Counted from the stretch's first letter, positions 1-6,394 are shown. The stretch is DNA of 40,455 nucleotides from Candidatus Altimarinota bacterium (GCA_016763975.1 JAESSS010000071.1:1-40455), one strand, 5' to 3'. Notes: generated by a model not told the origin, from the sequence alone. A program made the numbers and translations.

Positions 1-801
1 GTTCCGGAGGTTTTGAGTTTTAGAATTAATCCGGGAGTGGGAGCTGGAGATCGAGTTTTGGGTGGCAAAGATGCCAAATATGGAATCCCCTTTGAAAAAG
101 CTGCGGACGCATATCGTTTGGCGGCGGAAATGGGAGTAAAAAGATTTGGAATTCACATGATGACCGGTTCGAATGTGATGGAGGAAGATTATTTTGAGGA
201 AGCGGTTGGGAAGTTGTTGGAAATTGTGGCGGGACTGCCGGTGGAGATTGAGTTTATGAATATTGGTGGGGGATTTGGGGTGGCTTACAAACCTGATGAA
301 AAATCTTTGGACATTGATCGTGTTGCTGAAGGAGTTGCTCGGGCTTATGAAAAATCTTCTGTTAAACCGCGTTTGATGGCTGAACCGGGACGATATATTA
401 CGGCTGATGCGGGGTGGTTGGTGACAAAAGTGGACGTGATCAAAGATTCATACAAAAAATATGTGGGAGTTGATGCGAGTTGCAACGACATGCCACGCCC
501 TTCGATTTATGGAGCGTATCATCATGCTTCGGTTTTGAATGGAGGTTCCGATTTGGAGAAGGTTTCTGTGGTTGGGCACATTTGCGAAAACAACGATCAA
601 TTTGTGAAAGATATTGAATTGCCAGTTGTGTCAGTGGGGGACATTGTGATTTTGCACAATTGTGGAGGCCATGCTTATTCGATGGGACACAATTACAATG
701 GCACATTGAGACATGCGGAATATTTGCTTAGTGGTTCTGAGCTGAAATGTATTCGTCGGGCTGAAACTATTGAGGATTTGTATGGAACTGTGGAATGGTA
801 A
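1..801 (+). CDS. lysA: Diaminopimelate decarboxylase, 5'-truncated by window edge
   Basis: Fold-type III PLP decarboxylase that converts meso-diaminopimelate to lysine in the cytoplasm. The frame is open from base 1, so the N-terminal third (with the PLP lysine) lies outside the window; about 266 residues remain against roughly 400 in the family. Visible motifs: the HIGS-like loop as GIHMMTGSN, the glycine-rich PLP phosphate loop GGGFG, the EPGR motif in MAEPGRYI, the C-E-x2-D substrate site as ICENND, and a C-terminal GGHAYSMGHNYN segment matching the G-A-Y-x-S-M-x-x-N-Y-N end of LysA. The lysine-pathway gene dapL lies 3.7 kb downstream on the same strand, with the GC-rich island and an HNH gene between them. 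Orn/Arg decarboxylases of the same fold are possible but less likely. Confidence 0.85.
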   Translation, partial: VPEVLSFRINPGVGAGDRVLGGKDAKYGIPFEKAADAYRLAAEMGVKRFGIHMMTGSNVMEEDYFEEAVGKLLEIVAGLPVEIEFMNIGGGFGVAYKPDEKSLDIDRVAEGVARAYEKSSVKPRLMAEPGRYITADAGWLVTKVDVIKDSYKKYVGVDASCNDMPRPSIYGAYHHASVLNGGSDLEKVSVVGHICENNDQFVKDIELPVVSVGDIVILHNCGGHAYSMGHNYNGTLRHAEYLLSGSELKCIRRAETIEDLYGTVEW

Positions 802-809
802 GGGGTTTT

Positions 810-881
810 GAGCAGTTTTTGTCTTAAGTGATACTCAGCACTTGTGCTCAACGCGTAATACGCGGAGCCGGTGTTCTGCCT
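810..881 (-). repeat. Conserved 3' tail of GC-rich unit A
   Basis: Downstream of the SPFH gene on the minus strand lie, in order: AGGCAGAACA (872-881), a GC hairpin built on CGCGTAATACGCG (852-864), GTGCTGAGTATCAC (828-841) and ACAAAAACTGCTC (810-822). The same order of parts recurs after two other minus-strand units (2190-2245 and 2537-2605) with a different hairpin each time. It may be a terminator or 3'-end processing signal, or a recombination end; the sequence alone does not decide. Confidence 0.6.
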
Positions 882-900
882 TGGTAGGGGGAAATGTTGG

Positions 901-1881
901 CTAGTTGGCGGGAAGCTGGTTCGGGGCCTTGACGACGGGGATGGTGAGGGGAAGTTTGCTGCCGCCGCCCAGAGATAGAACCAGAGTGACGTTGGGCCGA
1001 TCCTTGAGGTCGTGGGCGACCTCCTTCAGAGTGTTGATGCGCTCCAGAGCGATGTATTGCTCCGCAGTGATGCCCATTTGCGTCTGGTAGGCCTTGTCGG
1101 CGATGGCTCGTGAGTCCTCTGCGGCTTTCCGCGCATCCTCAGCGAGCTTGCGCTCCGCTTGAGTCTTGCGACGCTGCTGCTGTGCGAGGGTGTTTCCCAT
1201 CTCCTCGATGACCTTGCCGTTGGGAGTGGCCTTGGACATCTTGACGTCCACGATCTCGACGGGAATCTTCTTGTCTTTGATGTATTCGAGCATTTGGCGA
1301 CGTACTTCGGTGCCCATAATCTCAAGAATCGAGACTCCGGTGACGGGCAGTTCCTCCTCAACGACGCTCTTCTCTCCGGTAGCAGCCGGGGCGCCCTGGG
1401 TTGTCTTGCTAGTACCTTTCTTGCTCTTAACACCGGTGATCAGAGTGGTCATGCGGTAGAGCTGGCACTGGCGACGCACGATGACGCGGAACTGCTTCTC
1501 TAGGTTGACCTTCCAGGCTTCACCCAAGCTGCCGCCAAATTCGCTGACCAACACGTGGCTTTGGCCCTTGGCAACCTTGAGGAAGATGTAGGCGCTGAAG
1601 TCGATGAGCGCATTGTCTGCAGTCATCATGGTGCCCCAGGCCTCGTCGAAGCGCTGCGGACGCATATCGACCTGGATGACGTTGGTGGTAGGGGCATCGA
1701 AGACTCGGCTGGGGTCAGCAACTTCCGTAGCGATGCCCCCTTTGCTAAAGACGGCGTTCATCACGTAGACGCCTTCGAAGCCAGGGTTGACGTTTGTGTT
1801 GCCTTTGCAGGTCATGACCCCAACGCCTAAAACGGCGATGACTGCGGTTACGACCAAGATTGGACCAATTGCGTTTCTCAA
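901..1881 (-). CDS. SPFH/Band-7 domain membrane protein
   Basis: Prohibitin/stomatin-type protein of 326 aa: one N-terminal membrane segment (about residues 5-24), an SPFH domain (about 33-215, beginning at the GFEGVYV stretch), then a charged Ala/Glu/Arg-rich coiled coil (about 225-275) and a Gly/Leu-rich end. Such proteins form membrane-bound oligomers that scaffold proteases or transporters. The start is taken as TTG at 1881 because AGGAG sits six bases before it and no better start follows. Base use is clearly GC-richer than lysA and dapL, and the gene has its own promoter and a ~260-base leader. It lies in opposite orientation between two lysine genes, which suggests acquisition. Function beyond the fold is unknown. 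Confidence 0.8.
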   Translation of the reverse strand: MRNAIGPILVVTAVIAVLGVGVMTCKGNTNVNPGFEGVYVMNAVFSKGGIATEVADPSRVFDAPTTNVIQVDMRPQRFDEAWGTMMTADNALIDFSAYIFLKVAKGQSHVLVSEFGGSLGEAWKVNLEKQFRVIVRRQCQLYRMTTLITGVKSKKGTSKTTQGAPAATGEKSVVEEELPVTGVSILEIMGTEVRRQMLEYIKDKKIPVEIVDVKMSKATPNGKVIEEMGNTLAQQQRRKTQAERKLAEDARKAAEDSRAIADKAYQTQMGITAEQYIALERINTLKEVAHDLKDRPNVTLVLSLGGGSKLPLTIPVVKAPNQLPAN

Positions 1882-2147
1882 AACGTTCTCCTTTCTCTCC
1901 TCGAGCTTCCATATCTCCGCGAATGCGGGTCAAATCGAGCTACTAGACTGGCGACAAATTTTTATCAACAGGCTAGTAACTCGATTCTCAGTATTTCCTT
2001 AGTAGGCAGAACATCTGGCCTTGAAGTCATGTTGTTTTGATAGCGCCTCGTTGGAGAGCTGTGCAAAAACTTTTAACTTTCAAATTCAGAAAAATACCTA
2101 CTAAGTATTATTTCAAAGATCAGACAACGGATTGATCCGAAGTATTG
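1882..2147 (-). promoter_or_regulatory. Long structured 5' leader with boxA, unit A
   Basis: Read on the minus strand after the promoter: a small GGAT/ATCC hairpin, the boxA-like TGATCTTTGAAA (2111-2122), then CTTAGTAGG (2097-2105), which pairs perfectly with CCTACTAAG (1998-2006) across about 90 bases. Inside this closure TCTG/CAGA and TTGAA/TTCAA can also pair. A second hairpin follows: AATCGAGTTACTAG (1973-1986) with CTAGTAGCTCGATT (1933-1946), 14 pairs including one G-U. The Shine-Dalgarno AGGAG and TTG start come last. The same plan is seen at 3388-3531. boxA binds NusB/NusE in processive antitermination; that role here is inference. Confidence 0.65.
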
Positions 2148-2148
2148 C

Positions 2149-2177
2149 AGTCTAAGGTGAAAAGCAGTTTTTGTCAA
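2149..2177 (-). promoter_or_regulatory. Sigma-70-type promoter of unit A
   Basis: On the minus strand: TTGACA (2172-2177), a 17-base spacer, TAGACT (2149-2154). The -35 lies inside a near-duplicate of the tail sequence ACAAAAACTGCT found at 2190-2202, so this promoter appears to be built on a repeated tail. Confidence 0.75.
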
Positions 2178-2189
2178 GAGTGGTAAGGT

Positions 2190-2245
2190 GAGCAGTTTTT
2201 GTGATGCTCAGCACGGTTCGGGTGGATCGAGATGGCCGCTACGGC
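2190..2245 (-). repeat. Conserved 3' tail of GC-rich unit B
   Basis: Second copy of the tail seen at 810-881: on the minus strand a GCCG-TAG-CGGC hairpin (2235-2245), GTGCTGAGCATCAC (2201-2214), then ACAAAAACTGCTC (2190-2202, overlapping the preceding box by two bases). It follows the 37-aa ORF and abuts the promoter of unit A. Confidence 0.6.
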
Positions 2246-2251
2246 TAACTG

Positions 2252-2365
2252 CTAGCCTTTGTAACGGAACGCCATGAGAACAATAGTTCCGCCGTCGATG
2301 ATGAGGTGCCCGATAAGGGCCATGATCGGCTTCGTAATGTAATCCACTTTGCCTCCAATGGGCAT
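2252..2365 (-). CDS. Small 37-aa hydrophobic ORF
   Basis: ATG at 2365 to TAG at 2252, 37 codons, beginning MPIGGKVDY and containing a hydrophobic stretch (about residues 15-33, IMALIGHLIIDGGTIVLMAF) that could span a membrane once. No strong Shine-Dalgarno is visible. Support is positional: it sits between a consensus promoter (2482-2510) and the conserved tail (2190-2245), exactly where the neighbouring units carry their genes. I do not recognise it. It could also be the remnant of a longer gene. Confidence 0.45.
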   Translation of the reverse strand: MPIGGKVDYITKPIMALIGHLIIDGGTIVLMAFRYKG

Positions 2366-2481
2366 GATATCTACTTTCAAACTCGGCGCTCTGGTCGCTT
2401 GGCTCCCTCGATGGGGCCAGGTTCAACACTGCGTAAAGTTGAAGGCAGATGCATACTTTTTGGGTAGTGCATTAGCACGAA

Positions 2482-2510
2482 AGTTTAGCTTCTTTTTGGG
2501 GATTTGTCAA
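2482..2510 (-). promoter_or_regulatory. Sigma-70-type promoter of unit B
   Basis: Minus strand TTGACA (2505-2510), 17-base spacer, TAAACT (2482-2487). The transcript would have a ~110-base leader before the 37-aa ORF, with a TTCAAC/GTTGAA hairpin; no boxA is visible in it. Confidence 0.7.
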
Positions 2511-2536
2511 GGGGCAAACGGGCAGCTTGAAAAGGC

Positions 2537-2605
2537 GAGCAGTTTAATGTGATGCTCGGCACAGGGCGATAGCGCGTGGCGCGCTTGTCGCTGGTTGTTC
2601 TGCCT
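2537..2605 (-). repeat. Conserved 3' tail of GC-rich unit C/D
   Basis: Third copy of the tail: on the minus strand AGGCAGAACA (2596-2605) directly after the stop of the 114-aa gene, a strong two-part hairpin GCGA-GCGCG/CGCGC-TCGC (2566-2591), GTGCCGAGCATCAC (2549-2562) and AACTGCTC (2537-2544). The hairpin sequence differs from the other two tails while the flanking boxes are kept. Confidence 0.6.
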
Positions 2606-2607
2606 TT

Positions 2608-2952
2608 TCACTGACTTCTTCGGGTTACGCGATCTACAGCGGCTGCTATCAAGGTCCCCGCGACCAAGACACTCAGCATTCCCACGGCGGCGAAACCGAG
2701 GTGTGCGCCTATACTCTCCATGAATGGAGGCATTTCTTTCATGTAACACATCTCGTAAAGCATCCTGGTGACTGGGATCCAGCACAAGAAGCTGAGAAAT
2801 GCGTACTTGATGACAGGCCTCTTTGGCCGGTCGAGCCCAACATAGCTGTAGCGAGCGACTAATTCCTTGGTGAGGGGACCCAAAAGGTAGCCCTGCAGCA
2901 GCATGGCCATTAGGCCGAACATGAGAGACATGACGCTTAGAGTAATTTCCAT
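2608..2952 (-). CDS. Small multi-pass membrane protein (114 aa)
   Basis: Unknown protein with about three membrane segments (roughly residues 5-27, 47-67 and 80-105) joined by short charged loops, ending VTRRSQ. AAAGGA lies six bases before the ATG at 2952. It is the second gene of a two-gene unit, 15 bases after the 139-aa membrane protein, so the two are probably co-transcribed and may work together. GC-rich codon use like the neighbouring minus-strand genes. A long alternative minus-strand frame over both genes was rejected. No family recognised. Confidence 0.7.
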   Translation of the reverse strand: MEITLSVMSLMFGLMAMLLQGYLLGPLTKELVARYSYVGLDRPKRPVIKYAFLSFLCWIPVTRMLYEMCYMKEMPPFMESIGAHLGFAAVGMLSVLVAGTLIAAAVDRVTRRSQ

Positions 2953-2967
2953 GTTTTTTCCTTTGCC

Positions 2968-3387
2968 CTACTGGGCGATCGACATATTGAAGAGAATATA
3001 ATAGATCACGTACACGGCGTATGCCATGCCGAGATACACTAGGTTGTTGATGTACTTGGGTTTGTAGATCTTTTGGAAGATCTCCTCTGGTTCCTGCCGT
3101 ATCAGTTTGCGGACGCGAAATCCAAGCCAAACCGCGTATAGCAGTAGCGGCAAGGACAGCAGCCCCCAACGCATCCCGAGGTAATGGAAGATGAGTAGGA
3201 ATATCGCTGTCAGAGCGACCATCCAATAAAAAAGGAGCGCTGTAGGTTGACGCAGGTAGTAGCGCCAGCGCCGTTCTTTGTTTTCGGCTTTGGGGGCTTG
3301 GGTGGTTTTGAGACACGTGCCCCAGGCTATTCCTCCAAAGACCCAAAAAATGGTTAGGAGGAGGCCCCCTGCGTATAAATGATGCAT
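2968..3387 (-). CDS. Multi-pass membrane protein (139 aa)
   Basis: Unknown protein with four likely membrane segments (about residues 5-22, 46-66, 69-90 and 118-136) and a basic loop (KAENKERRWRYY). I place the start at the ATG at 3387 (MHHLYAGG), which has GGAG six bases upstream. The frame stays open to 3558, but that would put coding sequence over the boxA, the leader stems and the -10, so the longer version is unlikely. It is the first gene of the unit with the 114-aa protein. Function unknown. Confidence 0.7.
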   Translation of the reverse strand: MHHLYAGGLLLTIFWVFGGIAWGTCLKTTQAPKAENKERRWRYYLRQPTALLFYWMVALTAIFLLIFHYLGMRWGLLSLPLLLYAVWLGFRVRKLIRQEPEEIFQKIYKPKYINNLVYLGMAYAVYVIYYILFNMSIAQ

Positions 3388-3531
3388 GATTACTCCGAAG
3401 TTTAGCAGGCAGAACATCTGCCTTTGATTTGGTATGGTGGCTCCTCTCAGAATTAAGAGGGCCGACCGAACACTGGCAAAGTCAGATCTATACCTGCTAA
3501 GATATGTTTTCAAAGAGCAACTCCGAATGGA
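3388..3531 (-). promoter_or_regulatory. Long structured 5' leader with boxA, unit D
   Basis: Minus-strand order: CTCC/GGAG hairpin, boxA-like TGCTCTTTGAAA (3508-3519), CTTAGCAGG (3493-3501) pairing with CCTGCTAAA (3401-3409), inner stem ATCTGACTTTG (3477-3487) with CAAAGGCAGAT (3416-3426) containing one mismatch, and a central GGCCCTCT/AGAGGAGCC hairpin. The perfect palindrome AGGCAGA-ACA-TCTGCCT lies at 3407-3423. Compared with the unit A leader, the outer stem changes T to C on one side and A to G on the other, which keeps the pairing. Confidence 0.65.
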
Positions 3532-3537
3532 GAGGGT

Positions 3538-3566
3538 ATCATAGGATTTGTAATTCAATACGTCAA
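3538..3566 (-). promoter_or_regulatory. Sigma-70-type promoter of unit D
   Basis: Minus strand TTGACG (3561-3566), 17-base spacer, TATGAT (3538-3543). Initiation about seven bases on places the transcript start just upstream of the CTCC/GGAG hairpin and boxA. Confidence 0.75.
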
Positions 3567-3586
3567 GTGTGCCTGAGGCTAAATGT

Positions 3587-3598
3587 CTTCCTAGGAAG
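3587..3598. other. Perfect 12-bp palindrome CTTCCTAGGAAG
   Basis: Uninterrupted palindrome about 20 bases upstream of the unit D -35 box. It could be an operator for the minus-strand unit; there is no other support. The rest of 3600-3638 holds nothing I can name apart from a run of seven T. Confidence 0.3.
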
Positions 3599-3638
3599 GG
3601 ATTTCTGAAATATTTTTTTGTTACTGCAAGCTGAACTA

Positions 3639-3656
3639 GGTGAGTATACCCTCACC
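3639..3656 (+). repeat. GGTGAG-N6-CTCACC hairpin upstream of first HNH gene
   Basis: Six-bp stem with a TATACC loop, 59 bases before the HNH start. An almost identical hairpin with the TGTATG loop (32675-32692) precedes the second HNH paralogue. Here it lacks a T-tract, so it is not obviously a terminator. Confidence 0.5.
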
Positions 3657-3715
3657 CGTGTTTCCCGTCTATCCACGTTGATTGATTTTGTTTTATCTAA
3701 GCGTAAAGTATTGGC

Positions 3716-4528
3716 ATGGACATTGATCAATTACACAATCAGTTTGTAGAATATGGAGAAAAAGCACGGCTGTGGCGAAGAAAATGTGAATTATTATTAG
3801 TGAAAATAGATAAATATTATGTCTGGAGAAAAAAAGGCTTTTCATCAATATATGAATACACGGCAAAATTAGCTGGCATGAACCGAGACCAAACTTATGA
3901 AGCGTTACGAGTGAGTCGTAAACTTGAAGATAAACCATTACTGCGAAAAGTGGCGGAAGAAAAAGGTATAAATCGAGTGAAGCCAGTATTAAGTTTGGTG
4001 GAAAAGTTTGGAGAAAAATTTATTGCTGAGAAGGCGCGTACTATGAGCAAAAATGAGCTAGAGCTTTTTGCAAAGGGTATGCGAGGAGATGGTGTAAAAA
4101 AGAGGGTGGTCACCATGGTGCTAGATGCCGACGTGGCGAAAGCACTGGAGCAGGTGGGTGGTGGGGACTGGAATGCTTTGATGAAGGAATTCCTGGCAAT
4201 GAGAAATAATGCAAAACCTGAGGTAAGGAAAGACAGCTCTAGGCACATACCTGCAGATATTATTAGATATGTGAGAAACCGTGCTGCTGGATCATGCGAA
4301 TTCAATGGTTGCTGTAGAAAAATTGATGAACTTCATCATGCAGATCGTTTTGCCTCAAATCATACTCATGACCCAGATAGGATTTTTGCTCTATGCAAGG
4401 GCCACCACGATCTTGCCCATGAAGGTTTGATCGGAAATGAAGACAACGATGTGCAATATTGGTTCATCAGAAAATATGCGCAGAGGAATCCCTTGGATGA
4501 TAAAGTTCAGTTTTACCAGCGGGCCTAG
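3716..4528 (+). CDS. HNH endonuclease-like protein, paralogue 1
   Basis: 270-aa protein with an N-terminal helical region (GFSSIYEYTAKLAGM, reminiscent of the DUF222/13E12-type helical part found before HNH domains) and a C-terminal HNH domain: C-E-F-x2-C, then ELHHADRF, HDPDRIFALC and HHDLAHEG (about residues 190-238). The Cys pairs probably bind zinc and the His-Asn/His set forms the metal nuclease site. Its paralogue at 32.7 kb shares the whole architecture down to the VQFYQR end. A -10 (TAAAGT) lies six bases before the ATG, implying a leaderless mRNA. Both copies are lone genes directly upstream of a resident gene's promoter. Likely a free-standing mobile or homing-type nuclease; a host role is possible. 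Confidence 0.75.
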   Translation: MDIDQLHNQFVEYGEKARLWRRKCELLLVKIDKYYVWRKKGFSSIYEYTAKLAGMNRDQTYEALRVSRKLEDKPLLRKVAEEKGINRVKPVLSLVEKFGEKFIAEKARTMSKNELELFAKGMRGDGVKKRVVTMVLDADVAKALEQVGGGDWNALMKEFLAMRNNAKPEVRKDSSRHIPADIIRYVRNRAAGSCEFNGCCRKIDELHHADRFASNHTHDPDRIFALCKGHHDLAHEGLIGNEDNDVQYWFIRKYAQRNPLDDKVQFYQRA

Positions 4529-4540
4529 TTCTGTTATATT
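4512..4540 (+). promoter_or_regulatory. Leaderless promoter of dapL
   Basis: TTTACC (4512-4517), 17 bases, TATATT (4535-4540) with an upstream TG (extended -10). Only eight bases separate the -10 from the ATG, so the mRNA should start at or next to the start codon. The -35 is inside the 3' end of the HNH gene. Confidence 0.65.
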
Positions 4541-4548
4541 TTGCGCCA

Positions 4549-5706
4549 ATGAAAATACAAGCATCAGATAGATTGAGTTCGTTAAAGCCTTATGCTTTTG
4601 CGGAGATAAATAAAAGGGTTGCGGCGCTGCGCGAGAGTGGAGTGCATGCGATTGATTTTGGAGTGGGGGATCCTAGTAGCCCGACTCCGGAGTTTGTGAT
4701 TGATAAACTAGGTGAGCTTGGCAAAAAACATGCGGGCACGGGATATCCGTCGTATGTGGGCTCTGCTGACTTTAGAAAGGCGGCTTGTGGATATATGAAG
4801 AGGCGTTTTGGAGTGGAGTTGGATAGTGAGACTGAGATGTGTTCGAATATTGGTTCGAAGGAGGCGATTTTTAATTTTCCTGAGGCTTTTGTGAATCCTG
4901 GAGATATTGTGATTTGTCCTTCGCCGGGTTATCCACCGATGAAGACTGGTACGGTTTTTGCTGAAGGGACTCCGTATTTTGTGCCTTTGTTGGAAAAGAA
5001 TGGGTGGTTGGTAGATTTTGAAAGTATTCCTGCTGATATTTGTGAAAAGGCAAAAGTTATGTGGATTAATTATCCAAATTCACCAACTGGAGCAATCGCT
5101 TCGAGGGAATATTATGAAAAACTTTTGGAATGGTCTCGTGCGAATAATATTATTATAGCGGCGGATGAGGGATGTTATATCGATATCTATTTTGATGAAA
5201 AACCTCTTTCGATTTTGGAAGTTGGACGTGAAGGAGTGGTGGCATTTTATTCAATGAGCAAACGCAACAACATGACTGGATACCGAGCTGGATTTGTTTG
5301 TGGGGACGCGGAGATTATTGATATTTATAAAAGATTAAAAACAAATATTGATTCCGGTACGCCTTCGATTATGCAGGAAGCGGCGATTTTGGCTTTGGCT
5401 GATGATGAACATGTGGCGGAGATGAGGGATTTGTATGCGCGCAAAGGTGAGGTGATTATGAGTGCTTTGAGAGATATTGGTTTGGAAGTGAAAAAGCCGG
5501 GTGCGACTTTTTATTTGTGGGTTGGAGTTGGTGATGATTTGGAATTTATGGAAAAATTATTGGGAGTTGGAATCGTGGTAACTCCGGGATCGATGATTAG
5601 CGATCAGTGTGGAGATATAAATCCTGGTAAGGGTTATGTGAGGTTTGCATTGATGCCGACGATGGAAGATTGTGAGGAGGCGGCGAAGAGAATTAGGGGG
5701 ATGTGA
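4549..5706 (+). CDS. dapL: LL-diaminopimelate aminotransferase-like class I/II aminotransferase
   Basis: Fold-type I PLP enzyme, 385 aa, about the family length. In the DapL pathway it converts tetrahydrodipicolinate directly to LL-DAP, two steps before LysA. Seen: N-terminal FGVGDPSSPTPEF (substrate loop), SNIGSKEAIFNFP, the NYPNSPTGA motif, AADEGCYIDI (PLP-N1 aspartate), the Schiff-base lysine at about 238 in SMSKRNNMTGYRAGF, and the C-terminal YVRFALM arginine for the carboxylate. Together with lysA it argues for a functional DAP/lysine route. The last 14 bases overlap the convergent metalloprotease gene. A related aspartate/alanine aminotransferase is the alternative; substrate is assigned from overall similarity and neighbourhood. 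Confidence 0.75.
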   Translation: MKIQASDRLSSLKPYAFAEINKRVAALRESGVHAIDFGVGDPSSPTPEFVIDKLGELGKKHAGTGYPSYVGSADFRKAACGYMKRRFGVELDSETEMCSNIGSKEAIFNFPEAFVNPGDIVICPSPGYPPMKTGTVFAEGTPYFVPLLEKNGWLVDFESIPADICEKAKVMWINYPNSPTGAIASREYYEKLLEWSRANNIIIAADEGCYIDIYFDEKPLSILEVGREGVVAFYSMSKRNNMTGYRAGFVCGDAEIIDIYKRLKTNIDSGTPSIMQEAAILALADDEHVAEMRDLYARKGEVIMSALRDIGLEVKKPGATFYLWVGVGDDLEFMEKLLGVGIVVTPGSMISDQCGDINPGKGYVRFALMPTMEDCEEAAKRIRGM

Positions 5707-6394
5707 TATGGGTGACTAGGCCCTCGAACATATTGTTGGCTTTTTGAACTATTTGATCGAGATCGATGTCTACAGCGCCTTTGGATATTGTGAGCAACTC
5801 TGCGTTGAGACCGTTCATGTCTTTTTTGGAATGCTTTGCGATGTGTTCGGCGAGTGCACGGATAGCTACTTGGATCTCTGGAGAATTTAGTATCTCTGTC
5901 ATGCCAGCGAAGGTCCAAATTGCTAGATCGCCGTTTTTGTCCTCAGCAAGGTCCCAGCCTTTTTGATCATTCATACCATCAACATGCTTTAGTGCACTAA
6001 TAACGTCGCTACTGCCAATGAAATCTTGCATGCCAGCAAATATATCCTTGCTCTCTCTTTTCCCGCCCATAATCCACTGCTGAGCATGACCAGCGACTGC
6101 CATGATGCAGTGGGCCCTGTTATCTTCGTATGATTTTTCTACTATGGCATCTGTTCCGACTTCAAATTTTGCGTTAAAGAGCGTTGCCATAATTTTATTA
6201 TTAAAACGATTGCGCAATCTCGGTGGTGCTGTTGTCAGCCTGTATTCCCCAATGCGAATTCCGTAGGCGAGTGCCATCAAAATATGTGCCGCTTCGTGGG
6301 AAGTAGAAGATAGTTTTTCTAAGCAATCCTGGTCCGTATGGTAGCGGTCGGTGACGGCGTCGCGTAGATCGAGGAGGGTTTGTCTGAGTTTCAT
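5693..6394 (-). CDS. Stand-alone M41-like zinc metallopeptidase
   Basis: 233-aa soluble protein with a zincin site SHEAAHILMALAYG (HEAAH at residues 33-37), which resembles the HEAGH helix of FtsH (family M41). A downstream IGSSDVISALKHV segment resembles the M41 region that gives the third zinc ligand, an aspartate. There is no AAA domain and no membrane segment, unlike FtsH, so it would be an isolated peptidase domain or a decayed relative. The start ATG at 6394 has TAATCA eight bases upstream, consistent with a leaderless mRNA. Its stop overlaps dapL tail to tail. Substrate unknown. Confidence 0.6.
   Translation of the reverse strand: MKLRQTLLDLRDAVTDRYHTDQDCLEKLSSTSHEAAHILMALAYGIRIGEYRLTTAPPRLRNRFNNKIMATLFNAKFEVGTDAIVEKSYEDNRAHCIMAVAGHAQQWIMGGKRESKDIFAGMQDFIGSSDVISALKHVDGMNDQKGWDLAEDKNGDLAIWTFAGMTEILNSPEIQVAIRALAEHIAKHSKKDMNGLNAELLTISKGAVDIDLDQIVQKANNMFEGLVTHITSP

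Noticed and set aside
845-881. Integron attC-like site (GTTGAGC near a hairpin in the unit A tail)
   Set aside because: The seven-base match to GTTRRRY is weak, there is no matching RYYYAAC partner, and no integrase is seen. The tails of the other units lack it.
1159-1830. Plus-strand frames of 91-114 aa opposite the SPFH gene
   Set aside because: Antisense shadows of a GC-rich gene without promoters or ribosome sites.
2507-3346. 279-aa minus-strand open frame across both small membrane-protein genes
   Set aside because: It overlaps two frames with membrane-helix patterns, Shine-Dalgarno sites and sensible stops. Its own sequence is His/Arg/Ser-rich like a shadow frame and would run through the conserved tail.
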